Source of the DNA: Plasmodiophora brassicae
Taxonomy: Eukaryota; Endomyxa: Phytomyxea; Phytomyxea; Plasmodiophorida
Assembly (NCBI GenBank): GCA_036867785.1
Contig: CP145413.1
Span: forward strand, 806,001-870,000
DNA: 64,000 bases
Direction: 5' to 3'
Each line of letters starts with the position of its first letter. Within the stretch, counting starts at the first letter, position 1. A model generated the notes under the pieces. That model did not search any database, had not been told where the DNA came from, and saw nothing but the letters and a program-made list of their open reading frames with translations. Made by a program: the position numbers and the translations under genes. Below, piece after piece: positions 1 to 10,980 of this stretch.

Positions 1-1366
1 GCACTATAAGCAGCTGGCCAGGAGCGTGTCCCAGTTAACCAGCGAGCTCAGGCCGCGCTGGAGGCGACGACAGGATAGCTCCGGGCCCGTGCCTGCACCC
101 GCAATCGCGCCCGCAGCACCCGTGCCCGCCGCACCCGCACCCGCCGCACCCTCAGCCGCACCCGCACCCGCCGCACCCGCACCCGTTGCCGAGCAGCCTG
201 AATCCGACGCCGATACCGACGCGGACACTGGCGATGACGAGGCCATGGATTCCAACTCGCAGGACCTGGGCGTCATCCCGAAATCACCCGTACGTAGGCG
301 GTCGTGTGCTGGGACCTGCCCCGACGCCTGACGCTGGAGGGATCCATCCGCCTGTGCAGCTATCCAAACGCTACGAGATGACATGGGCCTATGCCATCGA
401 CCAGATGAAACTCGTCAAGTCGGCCATGAAGCAGAGGAACGCCGGCGACTACGACCGGATGGACAAGGAGATACAGGTACGCAGGACGTGGATCGCTGAC
501 GGCGCCGACATGTTGTAACCATGGCCACGCCGCGATGCAGGCTCTTCGAGAGCGTCGCGAGGCGGCCATGAGCGCGCGCGTTGCACACATCAAGAAGGGC
601 GACTTCCTATACGTACGTACACAGGGGCGCCGGGACCCGCTATTGTGCACGGCCATCTGACATTGGGGTCCCCTGCAGAAGTACGACCGCCAGGGTCAAG
701 CGTACCTGAGGTTCTACAAGGTCGACGCGGCCGGCGAGACGCTGTCATGGAGCAAACACGGCGGCCCGAGCAGCAACGACCACAGCATCGACCTGGCGTC
801 GATCGCACAGATCGTGATTGGGCCACAGACCAGACGATTCCGTCGGTACAAGAAGGAGGGCAGGGGTACGCCCTGGCTGTGCTTCTCGCTGATCCCGTAC
901 GACTCCAGCTCGGCCACGGTCGACATCGAATGCGGCACGGTGGAGCAGTTGGACTGCTGGGTGCTGGGCCTGCAGAGCCTGATCCCGTTATGGCAATCGA
1001 CCCATATCACGCACGGGCAGCTGCTCTGGATACGAACCATGATCAAAGCGGATTACCTGGCGCAAAAGGTCGGTACGACAACGCCTCCATCGCACACGTG
1101 ACGCGCCCTGAAACGTGTCGTTAACCGGTTGTGTGCAGCGTGGCCTGGGTACCCGATCGGAACTCTTCCAACGCCTGGAGGTACAGCCGATCCCGCCGCC
1201 CACCTCCCGAACAAAGACGACGTTCGATCCGCGTGCTGTCCCATCCGGGTACCTGGGGCTGTCGTCCAAGAGGATCCTGTCCATGTCGTCGAGCAGCGCA
1301 TCCTTGATGAACCGAACCAGGACGCTATCGAATTCTCTGCAGAACCACGAGCCGATCCCCGAATAA
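1..1366 (+). CDS. PH-domain protein, 5' end outside the window
   Basis: The frame is open from the left edge (codons from base 2), so the start lies upstream. Five exons join in phase 0: 1-289, 360-476, 541-612, 679-1068 and 1139-1366; the introns are 64-70 nt with donors GTACGT, GTACGC and GTCGGT. The order is an Ala/Pro-rich low-complexity stretch, an acidic linker, a basic helical region (MTWAYAIDQMKLVKSAMK), then a pleckstrin-homology domain of the PLC/PRAF type in exon 4, running from YLRFYKVDAAGETLSW to CWVLGLQSLIP, and a Ser-rich basic tail (KRILSMSSSSASLM). PH domains of this type bind phosphoinositides or act as membrane adaptors, so a peripheral membrane signalling role is likely. 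No catalytic domain is visible in the part present. Confidence 0.7.
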
Positions 1367-1569
1367 GACGGTACGACGGCGTCCAGGCTGCTCCTGCTAG
1401 TGCTGGCCGGGGTGCACCCTGCTCTAGTATTGCACATGTATGTACAATATAATATATATATGCCAGGTTTGTGCCGGGGGGCGCATACGCACGCTACATG
1501 TACAGGATTCCCGTGCTAGGAATCGAATCAGCCGCCATGCAGGAACTCAGCCCGTCATGGCAGCACAGG

Positions 1570-3744
1570 CTATTGTTGCCTATCGGTATTACCATTCGCC
1601 GGCAGAGGTGGCCGGACAGCCGCGGTAGGGCCGATCGCCCTCATGCTGGCGGACAGGTCGGCCAGGGCAGCCTCAATGCGTCTCAGCGCTCCGTCCATGT
1701 CGGCCTGCTGCCATGACGATCGGGGCGACGTCGGCAAATACCTGCTCGTCGGCGACAGGTGCTGATGCTGCTGCTGCTGGTCCTGCGTCAGGTGCAGGTC
1801 GCCGAAGATGCGGCGACAGGAGACGGGTGTATGCTTGTGATGACGTCCGTCCACACGGTGGTGCCCCATGCCTAGCGCCGGTAGCGTCTTGGACGCGCCA
1901 TCTGCCAGGTGCCGCCGGCCATCCATCAGGTTCACCTGTCGCTCCATCAGGTGCATCTGATCCTGTAGACGGCGCAGCTGCTGTCGCGCGTACGCGATGA
2001 ACGTCTGGTCCAGGGCGAACTGCTGGACGACCCGTTTGAACGTCTCGGCCGGCGTGGTCCACAACCGGCAGTTCGTATGGCATCGTACCGATGTACGCCA
2101 CGTATGGAAGCCAGGTGCCTGCGTCATCGTCGTCGTCGCCTGCGTCGCAGTGGTGTGCTCGCCCGGCACATCGTGAGCGTACATGGCGACTTCGCCGATG
2201 GACTGGCCGGCAGTGTACATCGCATAGGTGATGGCCGTCGGGTACCTGCAGTGGACGGCGCGCAGCTCGCCCGATTCGATAATGTACCAGTGCAGGATCG
2301 GGTCGCCCTGGACGGCCAGCATCTGCCCGGCGGCCACCTTGATGGGCACCAGGCACCGGAACAGGGCCAGGATGAACGTGGGCGAGTCCTGGCACAGCCG
2401 GGCGATAGTGCTGCACTGGATCAGATCGTGGTGCATCTCGGCTGTGCATCGCTGGGCCAGATCGCTGGGCAGGTCGGCCATGATGTCGGCGACCAGCTGC
2501 GTGTCGCTGCTGACCGCCTGCGACCAGATACGCGACATGCGCTTCGTTAGGGCGAGACGCAGCCGCGTGGACAGGTGGTGGGCGGCGGCGAACGTTCGCA
2601 ACCTGGACAGCTTGTCGCGCAGGGCCTGGGCCCGCTGGTCTCGCTCCCCGATCATCGACGCGGCCGTCGCGGTCGTGTAGGCGAACGTGGTCGATCCGAC
2701 AATGATGACAATGATGGAGAAGACGAGCTCGGCCGGGGTCTGACCGGTGATGTCGCCATAGCCGACGGTGGCCAGCGTGGACGTGACCCAGTAGAGGCTG
2801 AGCACGTACTTGTAGTAGGTGGGCGTGCCGGCGATGCCACCGGTGAAGGTGCGCACGACCCAGGGCTGGCCGGGGCCGTCGCCCGTCTCGTAGTACAGCT
2901 GGCCGATAAAGTACCAGATGCAGGCGGCGACATGCGAGAAGGCCATCAGGAAGATGAACAGGCGCAGGATGCGCCACACGTTCTCGTGGACGAACGGGTT
3001 GTACTCGAGGCGCATGGCGATCGTCGACCCGACCCGGTATTGGCCAGTCCAGGTGACCTTGACGACGCGTAGCAGTTTGATGAGCTTTAGCAGGCGCGGC
3101 AGGCGCGCGAACGATATGGCCCCGTACCGACCCGGCTGGTTCAACACCAGGTACAGCGGGAACGACGACACCAGGTCCGGCAGGGCCCAGGTGCACAGGT
3201 AGTGCAATGCGATGGCTGCCGGGCGCGTCTGCAACCTGCCTCGACGTGTCTCGTAGGCAGTGACGAACGAAACGATGATGTCGAGGCCGAACACGACGTC
3301 GATGATGATATCGGAGGCAGACGGGCCCGTGTCAGTGCTCGGATCGAACGCGATGCTCCACGGTATGACGACGAACGTGTACAGGACGACGACGAACATC
3401 AGGGTGGACCACGCGCGGTGCAGGGTCGTGTCCGGCAGCAGGATCCACCGGGGGGCCCGTCGCACACCTGACGTCGCCGTCGCCGCCGTGCTCATCTGTT
3501 TCTGCAGCAGCAGCAGTTCATCCTGCGATCGTCCCTCCACGTGGCGGTCGCCAGTGTACGATAGTGCCCGGGCTGTTCCCTCGTCCGCGTCCGCCAGGGT
3601 TCCATCATCGCTCTGCAGGTCGTCACGCTGGTCGTCATCGTCCTTGCCGCTCCGGTCGTCCTGCTGAGCGTTCAGCTGTCCCTTCTGCTTGACGGGCGCA
3701 TCGAATCCCAGTTCGATGTCAACGGTTGCTGGTCGTAGCGGCAT
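1570..3744 (-). CDS. Voltage-gated K+ channel with C-terminal cyclic-nucleotide-binding-like domain (HCN/CNG/EAG family)
   Basis: The gene is a single exon here. A family-typical S1 entry (ILLPDTTLHRAWSTLMFVVV) is followed by S2-S3, an S4-like helix with spaced basic residues (RLPRLLKLIKLLRVVKVTW), S5, and a pore loop with the K+ selectivity signature TLATVGYGD, then S6. A C-linker leads to a cNMP-binding beta-roll (GQSIGEVA, later TNCRLWTTPAETFKRVV). In the phosphate-binding cassette about 22 extra residues rich in Thr separate GEVA from the Arg-Thr that normally follows closely, so ligand binding is doubtful. The C-terminus is His/Gln-rich and contains repeated LM-x-RQVNLMDG-like amphipathic segments. 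I chose the first in-frame ATG (3744). The frame stays open to 3828 and a short upstream exon is possible. It is predicted to act in the plasma or flagellar membrane. Confidence 0.85.
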   Translation of the reverse strand: MPLRPATVDIELGFDAPVKQKGQLNAQQDDRSGKDDDDQRDDLQSDDGTLADADEGTARALSYTGDRHVEGRSQDELLLLQKQMSTAATATSGVRRAPRWILLPDTTLHRAWSTLMFVVVLYTFVVIPWSIAFDPSTDTGPSASDIIIDVVFGLDIIVSFVTAYETRRGRLQTRPAAIALHYLCTWALPDLVSSFPLYLVLNQPGRYGAISFARLPRLLKLIKLLRVVKVTWTGQYRVGSTIAMRLEYNPFVHENVWRILRLFIFLMAFSHVAACIWYFIGQLYYETGDGPGQPWVVRTFTGGIAGTPTYYKYVLSLYWVTSTLATVGYGDITGQTPAELVFSIIVIIVGSTTFAYTTATAASMIGERDQRAQALRDKLSRLRTFAAAHHLSTRLRLALTKRMSRIWSQAVSSDTQLVADIMADLPSDLAQRCTAEMHHDLIQCSTIARLCQDSPTFILALFRCLVPIKVAAGQMLAVQGDPILHWYIIESGELRAVHCRYPTAITYAMYTAGQSIGEVAMYAHDVPGEHTTATQATTTMTQAPGFHTWRTSVRCHTNCRLWTTPAETFKRVVQQFALDQTFIAYARQQLRRLQDQMHLMERQVNLMDGRRHLADGASKTLPALGMGHHRVDGRHHKHTPVSCRRIFGDLHLTQDQQQQHQHLSPTSRYLPTSPRSSWQQADMDGALRRIEAALADLSASMRAIGPTAAVRPPLPANGNTDRQQ

Positions 3745-4012
3745 GGTCGCCTGCAGGGGGATCGGCAGCGACGCGGCGTCGTGGGAGGCGCCGCTGTGCA
3801 CGCCATACGGTGTGGCGCTTCTGGACACCTGGGACAGTCACACAGGTGTCTGCTGCCACCGCGCCACCCGGTGCTGTCCTGAAGACTGGTGCACCGGCGC
3901 GCGCGCGCGGCTGCTGCACAGTACTACCCAGAGGCACCTCCGCCTCTCCTTGCCGACTTATACAGACTGATGCCATGTCTACGATCTAGTATATTGGGGT
4001 ATGCGCTCAGGG

Positions 4013-5627
4013 TCACGCTTGTGCCACGGGGGCGCCCGCAGGTGCCTCGGGCAGCAGTACTCGGGTGCCGGTCGGGTCCAGCGGGACGTCGTCGGGGGCC
4101 TGTGCGCCGAATTCGAACGGGTTCACCCGCATGTCGATCATGAGGCTCCAGGCGGTGGACGCTGTCGACGGGACCGGGTTCGCCCACCATCCCCCCGAGA
4201 ACGGTATCCTGTACCTCTGGTTGGCGTACAGGACAGCGACGGTCCCGTCGGGGACGCTCGTCCGCAGCTGCTCCAAGCCAGCGATCATCGATTCCGCGTC
4301 CGCGCTGAGCTCGGCAGCGACCTGGTCCTGTCCCAGGGCCTTGTACTGCGCCGCCAGTGTCCTGCACATGTTGATGGCGCCATACGTCCATTCGCCGGAT
4401 ACGATGACGTGCCCATCGGTGTACCCGACGCCCTGCAGGCGTCCGTCAGCAGCGAGCGCCCCGGCACGCGCCTTCGTGCGCTGCCAGATACGGGCGGCGG
4501 CTCCCTGGCCCAGCCACTCATCGACCTGGGCCTGCCCCAGGACGGTCAATCCCCAGGTCTGCACGTCGACCGCAAAGTCGGGCGAGGGCAGCAGGCGCCC
4601 GGCGACGATCACGCCGCCCTGGATGAAGACGCCGTCGTTGGCGTCGTAGGCGCCGTCGCGCAGGAATTGCAGGATGCCGTTGCTGATGTCGTCGACCAAT
4701 GGGATCAGCTGGTCCGGATCACAGGCGGCCTGCAGGACCTGTCGCAGGAGGCGCAGGCCGGCCAGCATGCTGACGTTGTTCTCCACGGAGACCTCGGTGA
4801 AGTCGTTGACGCCGGGCGTGCCATTGGCGGCGTAGTACAGGGCGCCCAGCGGGCTCTGCATGGCCTTGAAAACGGCCAGGCGGGTAACGGCCAGGCGCAC
4901 CTCCGGGTCGTCGTACCGCATGGCAGACAGCGACCGGCCACGACTGATGTACAGCGACTGCAACGGGCCGATCAGGCAGGCCCAGGCGTTCTCGCCCGTG
5001 ATTGGCTGTCGATGGGAGGCGGACGTCAGAACGTGTCGTGCCCCGCGCACCCGTCAGGTCGCCACACGGGCCTACCGACCTTCCAGTCCATCCAGTCGAT
5101 GGCCTTGCCGGTCAACGGGTCCATCTGGATGAAGCTGTCCGTGATGGTTCGCATGAAGTACGGGTGCGCCCCGGTCCTGTCATCGCACGCGACGCGACAC
5201 GCGCTCACCGGTCAGCGGTCGCCTCCGATCACGAAGACCGGCCGCCCGCCTACCATTTGCCGTTGCCGTAGGAGAAGGATGGCGCCCCGCCCAGAATGTC
5301 GATGTCGCCCGACATGCCCGACAGCAGTCGGAGCGTCTGCGCGCGCGCTAGCTCCGCCTGGCCACCGAGGGCCATCGCGATCTGGAAGCACGCGCCGTCG
5401 TAAATGTTCAGACCGAACGATGCGATGATGCGCTCGGCGGTCTGCTCCGGGTCGTTGGGCGCCGATCCGACGGCCGCCCAGAACGACGCCGGGATTCGAT
5501 AGCTCAGCGGCATGGACGTGCGGGCCGACCGCGATCCCATCAGGAACGCCACGCGCGGGTCATCCCGTGCGGCCAGGACCGTCATTGCTGCGGCCGTGAC
5601 GACCGCGATCACGGCCAGGGCGCGCAT
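4013..5627 (-). CDS. Secreted protein, probable (alpha/alpha)6 six-hairpin-glycosidase-like fold
   Basis: Three exons: 5627-5254, 5176-5080 and 5005-4013. The introns are 77 and 74 nt with donors GTAGGC and GTCGGT; the product is 487 aa. A clear signal peptide starts the protein (MRALAVIAVVTAAAMTVLA). The body is a series of paired helical motifs with conserved aromatic and acidic positions: PYFMRTITDSFIQMDPLTG, IDWMDWKPITGENAWACL, SVENNVSMLAGLRLL, FAVDVQTWG, GEWTYGAINMC and STASTAWSLMIDM. This alternation of W/E/N-rich loops with helices is typical of six-hairpin glycosidases, but I cannot assign a GH family and no catalytic pair is proven. An extracellular polysaccharide-degrading role is inference. 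It is divergent from the secreted-protein gene starting at 6177, with 549 bp between the two starts. Confidence 0.6.
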
Positions 5628-5984
5628 GCGTACCTACTCGGTCAATGGCGGTGCGGCCCGGTCAGGCCGCTGATCGCATATCGCACACCTGTGACGTCGA
5701 CTGGCCGCTGCGCCAATCGGCGGTGCCTCCCCGGGCAATGGCGAATGACAGCCTGGCGTTCCCCGTTGCTGTGCGATACGGCACTATTGCACTGCTGAAT
5801 GGGACCTGCGCAGCCACCTGGCCGCGCCAGCAGCCGCCCCGTCCGCGCAGCAACCAATCCAGAAACGTACTTCTGTCACCATCGACGGTCGACGCTGTTG
5901 TGGGACATGGAGGTGGCGGCTCCACCCGGCTACAGGCAGACAAGGAGGCCACAGAGAGCCTAGGCGCGACGAAGCAGGCCGAGA

Positions 5985-6082
5985 CCCGCGGAGGATTCTT
6001 CCAGATCTGGCAGTACGTTCCAGATCTGGCCAGAACACGGGACTGTCTCCTAAACACCCGGCGCGCATGTTCCAGAACATGC
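5985..6082 (+). promoter_or_regulatory. Upstream block with heat-shock-element-like palindrome (paralog 1)
   Basis: The block begins cccgcggaggattcttccag and ends in the palindrome gcatgttccagaacatgc (6065-6082; 8-nt arms around CA), which contains TTCnnGAA, the core of a heat-shock element. A second, weaker ttccagatctgg pair lies between. The palindrome is 95 bp upstream of the ATG at 6177. The same block stands upstream of the tandem paralog at 8121-8164, which suggests function or recent duplication. The rest of 5628-6176 shows no gene. Confidence 0.45.
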
Positions 6083-6176
6083 AGCGAAACAACTTGTGGT
6101 CGTGGTCCACGACATGTCACCATTGGCCAAACCATTCCGAGCTGCTGATAGCAAAGGTCCAGTTGCCCAAATTAGC

Positions 6177-7390
6177 ATGCACGCCGACATCCTCGCCGTC
6201 TTCCCACTGCTCGTGCTGGCCATGACGGTGCCGGGAACGCTGGCGCAGAACTGCGTCTTGACGGTGCCGGCAGACCCACTTACCGCTAAAGGCCTGGCGA
6301 CACCCTACACTGTACCTACCCCATCAGCATCGCTGACGGGATCCGACTCACTCGCTGTTGCGCGTAGATGAAGGGTTGCGATCAAGCCGCCGACACGCCG
6401 TCATTCGTCGAGGCGGCGGTCTACGACCCGGCGACGAACTCCATCTCCATCTACCATCCCCTGGTCATCAACCAGGGGACGCAGCCGGCCGCCGCCCCGA
6501 TCGTACCTAAGCTGCCGGCCAACGCTGTCGTCGGCATCTGGTTCGGCACCAATGGCGACACGCTGACGTTGACCGGGGCCGGAGTCGGTGCCGGTAAATG
6601 CGTTAACGGCGTGCAGGGCTCAATCTTCGGCCAGTTCGCTTACTGCAATGCGCCGGCGTTCTTCCGCGCCGCCAAGAACGTGCAAGCGCCCGCGCTCGGC
6701 ACGGACGTCAACGGGAAGACGTGCCCGACGACGCGCGACTTCACCGTCGTGGACATGGACCAGTCGGACAACGTCGACACGACCTACCTGGTGACGGCCA
6801 ACGGGCAGATCGCGCAGAACACGGCCGCCAATCGTCAGAAGTTTGCCGGCGCCAAAGTCATCAGCAATGGCAGCGACAATGCCCTGCTGGAGTACATGGA
6901 CATGTTCCTGCAGTGCAGCCCGTTCACAGGGAACAACCTGGAAGACCCCGGCGCTGTGTCGCCCGCCCTGGCCCTCAACGAGATTCAGGCAGCGCAAAAG
7001 CAGGGCTCTCCTGCTGCCATCGTTCCCGACGGCCACGCCATGGTCCTGGTCGACGGGAAGCCGAACAGGAGAAAGCGGAACCTGTATCGAGTCGGCGTCA
7101 ATCAGAAACGGAACGCGCCCGGGTCGACGACGCAGTACTGCAAGAACCTGGCAAACATCGCCCCTACCCGGTTTCGCGACGATTACCAGAAGCTTTTCGC
7201 GAACGTGGCCTCCCCGGATCCCGCGACAGGTAACCAGCTGTTCAATTTCCTGTGCGCCCGCTACCAAGGAGCGTTCGGGGCCGACGGTCTCAACTGCGAA
7301 GGGCTGCTGGGCATCAAGAGCCCGGTCACGGTGACTGTCGACAAGAACGGGGTCGCCACAGGCTGCAGCATCAACCCGGTCCAGGTCTAG
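6177..7390 (+). CDS. Secreted protein, tandem paralog 1 (family uncharacterised)
   Basis: Exons 6177-6311 and 6368-7390, with a 56-nt phase-0 intron (donor GTACCT, acceptor TAG); 385 aa. The N-terminus is a signal peptide (MHADILAVFPLLVLAMTVPGTLA) followed by the motif QNCVLTVPADPLTAKGLATPY. Other recognisable blocks are DPATNSISIYHPLVINQGT, VVGIWFGTNGDTLTLTG, QFAYCNAPAFF, CPTTRDFTVVDMDQSDNV and the C-terminal FNFLCARYQGAFGADGLNC. I recognise this as a secreted family seen in fungi and some protists, with several conserved Cys (probable disulfides) and no known activity. The second exon differs from the copy at 8312 at 21 of 340 residues by direct comparison, so this is a recent tandem duplication. 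Confidence 0.8.
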
Positions 7391-7835
7391 GCCGACTTCT
7401 CCGATCCCTGCTTTCACATTTGCCAATCTGGCGTCCTAGGCTTCCAAGCACTGGCGCATCGAGAGAACCGATTCAGTGCAATAACTCGATCTAGCAATAC
7501 ATTATGCTGACCCGTGTACTGAATCATCTACCTGCATGGTCGTGTAGGCAATCGCTTCGTGCATCGTGCAGCGTACGGTATCATTCTTTGCAGTATGCGA
7601 CGAACCACAGCTATTGAACTGGGGTTGGTAGTGCTCGAATTCAGCGTTGTCGCAGCAGGCCTTCAGCGGTCGTTCAGCAGTGGTACCCCTCTGGGCTTGC
7701 GATAGTCTGTTTGGGATGGGTATGTGCGCGAGCGCGACAGTGGATGACCGGGAAGCCACGAGCTGGGAAAGAGGACCGGCCAACCTTCTAGTGCATAGGT
7801 GGATGTTGCGAACATTCGTCTACCTACCTATTCAA

Positions 7836-7860
7836 GGGGGGGGGGGGGGGGGGGGGGGGG
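7836..7860 (+). repeat. Poly-G tract, 25 consecutive G
   Basis: An uninterrupted run of 25 G lies in the 921-bp spacer between the two secreted-protein genes. It can form G-quadruplex and is liable to replication slippage and sequencing length error. I see no gene in the remainder of 7391-8311 apart from the promoter block of the second copy. Confidence 0.95.
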
Positions 7861-8120
7861 ATTGTTCATGTGAAAATACGGTAGGCACTCTCCGTGAAGT
7901 AATGCCGCTGGCTAAGAATTGTCATTGCAGAACGACCCTGAACGCGACCTGCACGGCTGGCTTCATAATTATTCAGATATCCGCGGTGAAGCCAACTGTT
8001 GCTACGTACCGTGTCAGATTACGGGCCGAGGTCGACAGCGGTTCAACTGGATCCAGACAGGGCTAACAGCCCACACCAGGTCCAGAGCCTAGCGATCGCG
8101 ACAGGTTAGACCAGAACGGA

Positions 8121-8164
8121 CCCGCGGAGGATTATTCCAGATCGGCCAATATGTTCCAGAACAT
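8121..8164 (+). promoter_or_regulatory. Upstream block with heat-shock-element-like palindrome (paralog 2)
   Basis: The sequence from cccgcggaggattattccag to atgttccagaacat repeats the block upstream of paralog 1. The palindrome core atgttc-ca-gaacat (8151-8164) keeps TTCnnGAA but with 6-nt instead of 8-nt arms. It ends 147 bp before the ATG at 8312, farther than in the first copy. Confidence 0.4.
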
Positions 8165-8311
8165 TGGCTGGCAAGCTAACATCCGGGGCATTATATATAT
8201 TCGAGAACATGGTCTGGCGACCAATGGGTGTCGGCGGTAACCTGCCCGCATTGACCAAATCATCTCGAGTTGCGGATATCACAGTCCCAGGAGAAACACG
8301 TACGACAGATC

Positions 8312-9531
8312 ATGATGCCCGCAGCCGTCGTCACCGCTGTCTCGATACTTGTACTGGCCATGACGCTTCCGGGAACCCAGGCGCAGAACTGCGTCTTGAC
8401 GGTACCGGCCAACCCACTTACCGCTAAAGGTCTGGCGACACCGTACACGGTGCGTCCCTCGACATCGCTGATGACGGCGCCGCAATCGCTGATCAGTACA
8501 CAACCTAGATGACAGGTTGCGATCAAGCTGCCGACACGCCGTCATTCGTCGAGGCGGCAGTCTACGACCCGGCAACGAACTCGATCTCCATCTACCATCC
8601 CCTGGTCATCAACCAGGGGACGCAGCCGGCCGCCGCCCCGGTCGTACCAAAGCTGCCGGCCAACGCTGTCGTCGGCATCTGGTTCGGCACCAATGGCGAC
8701 ACGCTGACGTTAACCGGGGCCGGAGTCGGTGCCGGTAAATGCGTTAACGGCCTACAGGGCTCAATCTTCGGCCAGTTCGCCTACTGCAACGCGCCGGCCT
8801 TCTTCGCCGCCGCCAAGAACGTGAAAGCGCCCGCGCTCGGCACGGACCGCAACGGGAAGACGTGCCCGACGACGCGCGACTTCACCGTCGTGGACATGGA
8901 CCAGTCGGACAACGTCGACACGACCTACCTGGTGACGGCCAACGGGCAGATCGCGCAGAACACGGCCGCCAATCGTCAGAAGTTTGCCGGCGCCAAAGTC
9001 ATCAGCAACGGCAGCGACAATGCCCTGCTGGAGTACATGGACATGTTCCTGCAGTGCAGCCCGTTCACAGGGAACAACCTGGAAGACCCCGGCGCTGCGA
9101 CGCCCGCCCTGGCCCTCAACGAGATTCAGGCGGCGCAAAAGCAGGGCTCTCCTGCCGCCATCGTTCCCGATGGCCATGCCATGGCCCTTGTCAACGGAAA
9201 CCCGAACACACAGAAACGGAACCTATATCGTGTCGGTGTCAATCAGAGTCCGAACGCGCCCGGGTCGACGACGCAGTACTGCAAGAACCTGGCGAACATC
9301 GCCCCGACCCGTTTCCGCGACGATTACCAGCAGTTCTTCACGAATGCGGCCTCCCCGGATCCCGCGACAGGTAACCAGCTGTTCAATTTCCTGTGCGCCC
9401 GCTACCAAGGAGCGTTCGGGGCCGACGGCCTCAACTGCGAAGGGCTGCTGGGCATCAAGAGCCCGGTCACGGTGTCCGTTGACAACAACGGGGTCGCCAC
9501 AGGCTGCAGCATCAACCCGGTCCAGGTCTAG
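8312..9531 (+). CDS. Secreted protein, tandem paralog 2 (family uncharacterised)
   Basis: Exons 8312-8449 and 8509-9531, with a 59-nt phase-0 intron (donor GTGCGT); 386 aa. The signal peptide (MMPAAVVTAVSILVLAMTLPGTQA) is more diverged from paralog 1 than the mature protein is. The mature region carries all blocks of paralog 1. Replacements cluster in one segment: VLVDGKPNRRKRN in copy 1 is ALVNGNPNTQKRN here. A poly(A)-signal-like AATAAA lies at 9589-9594. Extracellular function is unknown. Two adjacent, highly similar copies with shared promoter elements suggest dosage or immune/host-contact variation, which is speculative. Confidence 0.8.
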
Positions 9532-10336
9532 GCCGACCGACGGAGGTGCCCTGAACTGTCCCACCCGCCTCTGGTTTACAGAAACGGCAATAAAGCGTTT
9601 GGATTCGGCGATGATGACTGTCGAACTGGCAGGCTAACTGCGAACGCGGATTGGCAAGTCCTCACCGTGTCCAGGAGATTGTCGACAGCACGAAAACCGG
9701 GCCTTCGAGTGTCTACGATGCCTTTGCGAGCAAGGACATCCGACAGGACGCCGGTGCCATTCGGCGGATGCGCTCAGCACAACATACATGGATAGCAGCA
9801 GTCGACCTGATAATGGTAGTGGAGACCATTATTTGCAGGCCACCGCATTTGATTGCTGGCAGTGACACTCTCCTGTACAGCACGGCCGTACTGTAGATCA
9901 TTGAAGCCGCAAGGTAGGCCACGCAGCTGCAGACGTTGACGGCAAGGGAGTGTTGATTGCACAAACGCAGGTGGCGACTAGATTCGACACTGAATACCAT
10001 AAAATACAAGCTTTTTATTCCCAACGACATGCGAACATGGTAAAACGTCGAAGCGGAACGAGCACACGAATTGGGATGTCAGTGCATCTGGATTAGAGCA
10101 GCGAGCCCAGGGACGGGGCAGGTTGCGAAGCTCATTGCACCGTGTCTATATAGCACAGAATATCGATCCACTCGGGGTTATAAGAGCTGACCCTTGATGC
10201 GGGTCGACCCCTCGCGGCGTCCTTTGTGCAAATGACGGCTTCGGTCGCCACCGTGCACCAATCCAGCCACGGACTGCGGCGTAGAAGTTATGAGGCCACG
10301 CCCTAATGTTGTACTCTGCGGGATTTGTGTGATGCC
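9532..10336. other. Intergenic stretch without a recognisable gene
   Basis: After the AATAAA at 9589-9594 I see only short frames in this stretch, none with family resemblance. It ends at the 8-bp target duplication GTGATGCC (10329-10336) of the transposon that follows. Confidence 0.5.
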
Positions 10337-10980
10337 TATGGAATTGTTGTAATAAAGGGGTGTTTTTTACAAGCCTGTTTTTTACATGTAAAATACACCT
10401 CTCAGGAACCAACTTTACACTGTAAAATACAGGTAACGTAAGGGTTTCCCGATCCATCCCAGAGCCTTCGTTGTGCGTGCGTGTCGTCGTCGTCGGGGGC
10501 GAGCGGAATCACAAGTCCTGCAACCGCGTGCACTCCCGGCTACGCGCTCGACTATCGGGATGCAACGTTGAGCAAGGAACTGGGATCGCATTCAAGTGCC
10601 CAGATGAATCGCCGTACAAAGATACGCGAGATGACCCCCTTCACACGTTGAACCGGGTCGCTTGGTTCGGAAGTACGTGACTTTGACGAAGAGCCAGACG
10701 ATGATTCCGATGACGAAGACGTAACTTCGACTGGAGTTCGCAGGGTTCGTTGGCATTGCCGAGCCAGGCACACTTGCCGAGGCGATTTCGGGCACACATT
10801 TGTACCCAGTTGGTGACGAAGAGATCATCAAATCTGGTCAGGTTGTCGGGACCGTGACCATGGTATGAAGGCGTACTGCGAGGGGGGCGCAACCCCCTGC
10901 TGTTTTAAACATGTTTTTTACGTGTAAAATACATGTATTTTACACTCCACCAGCCATTCTCTGTTTTTAACAATTCCATA
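10337..10980. mobile_element. Non-autonomous DNA transposon (MITE-like), copy 1, 8-bp target duplication
   Basis: The element begins TATGGAATTGTT and ends AACAATTCCATA, a perfect 12-nt terminal inverted repeat. It is flanked on both sides by GTGATGCC (10329-10336 and 10981-10988), a perfect 8-bp target-site duplication. Subterminal sequence at both ends is rich in TTTTTTAC and GTAAAATAC motifs, which look like transposase-binding repeats. An 8-bp duplication points to the hAT superfamily, or less likely to another 8-bp class. The interior contains an acidic coding-like stretch (about 10680-10730) but no intact transposase. The ends and the right two-fifths match the shorter copy at 15634-16120, while the middle differs. 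Confidence 0.85.

Noticed and set aside
1500-1540. tRNA T-arm-like gattcgattc on the minus strand
   Set aside because: The flanking bases do not form the T stem, and no acceptor or anticodon arm could be built.
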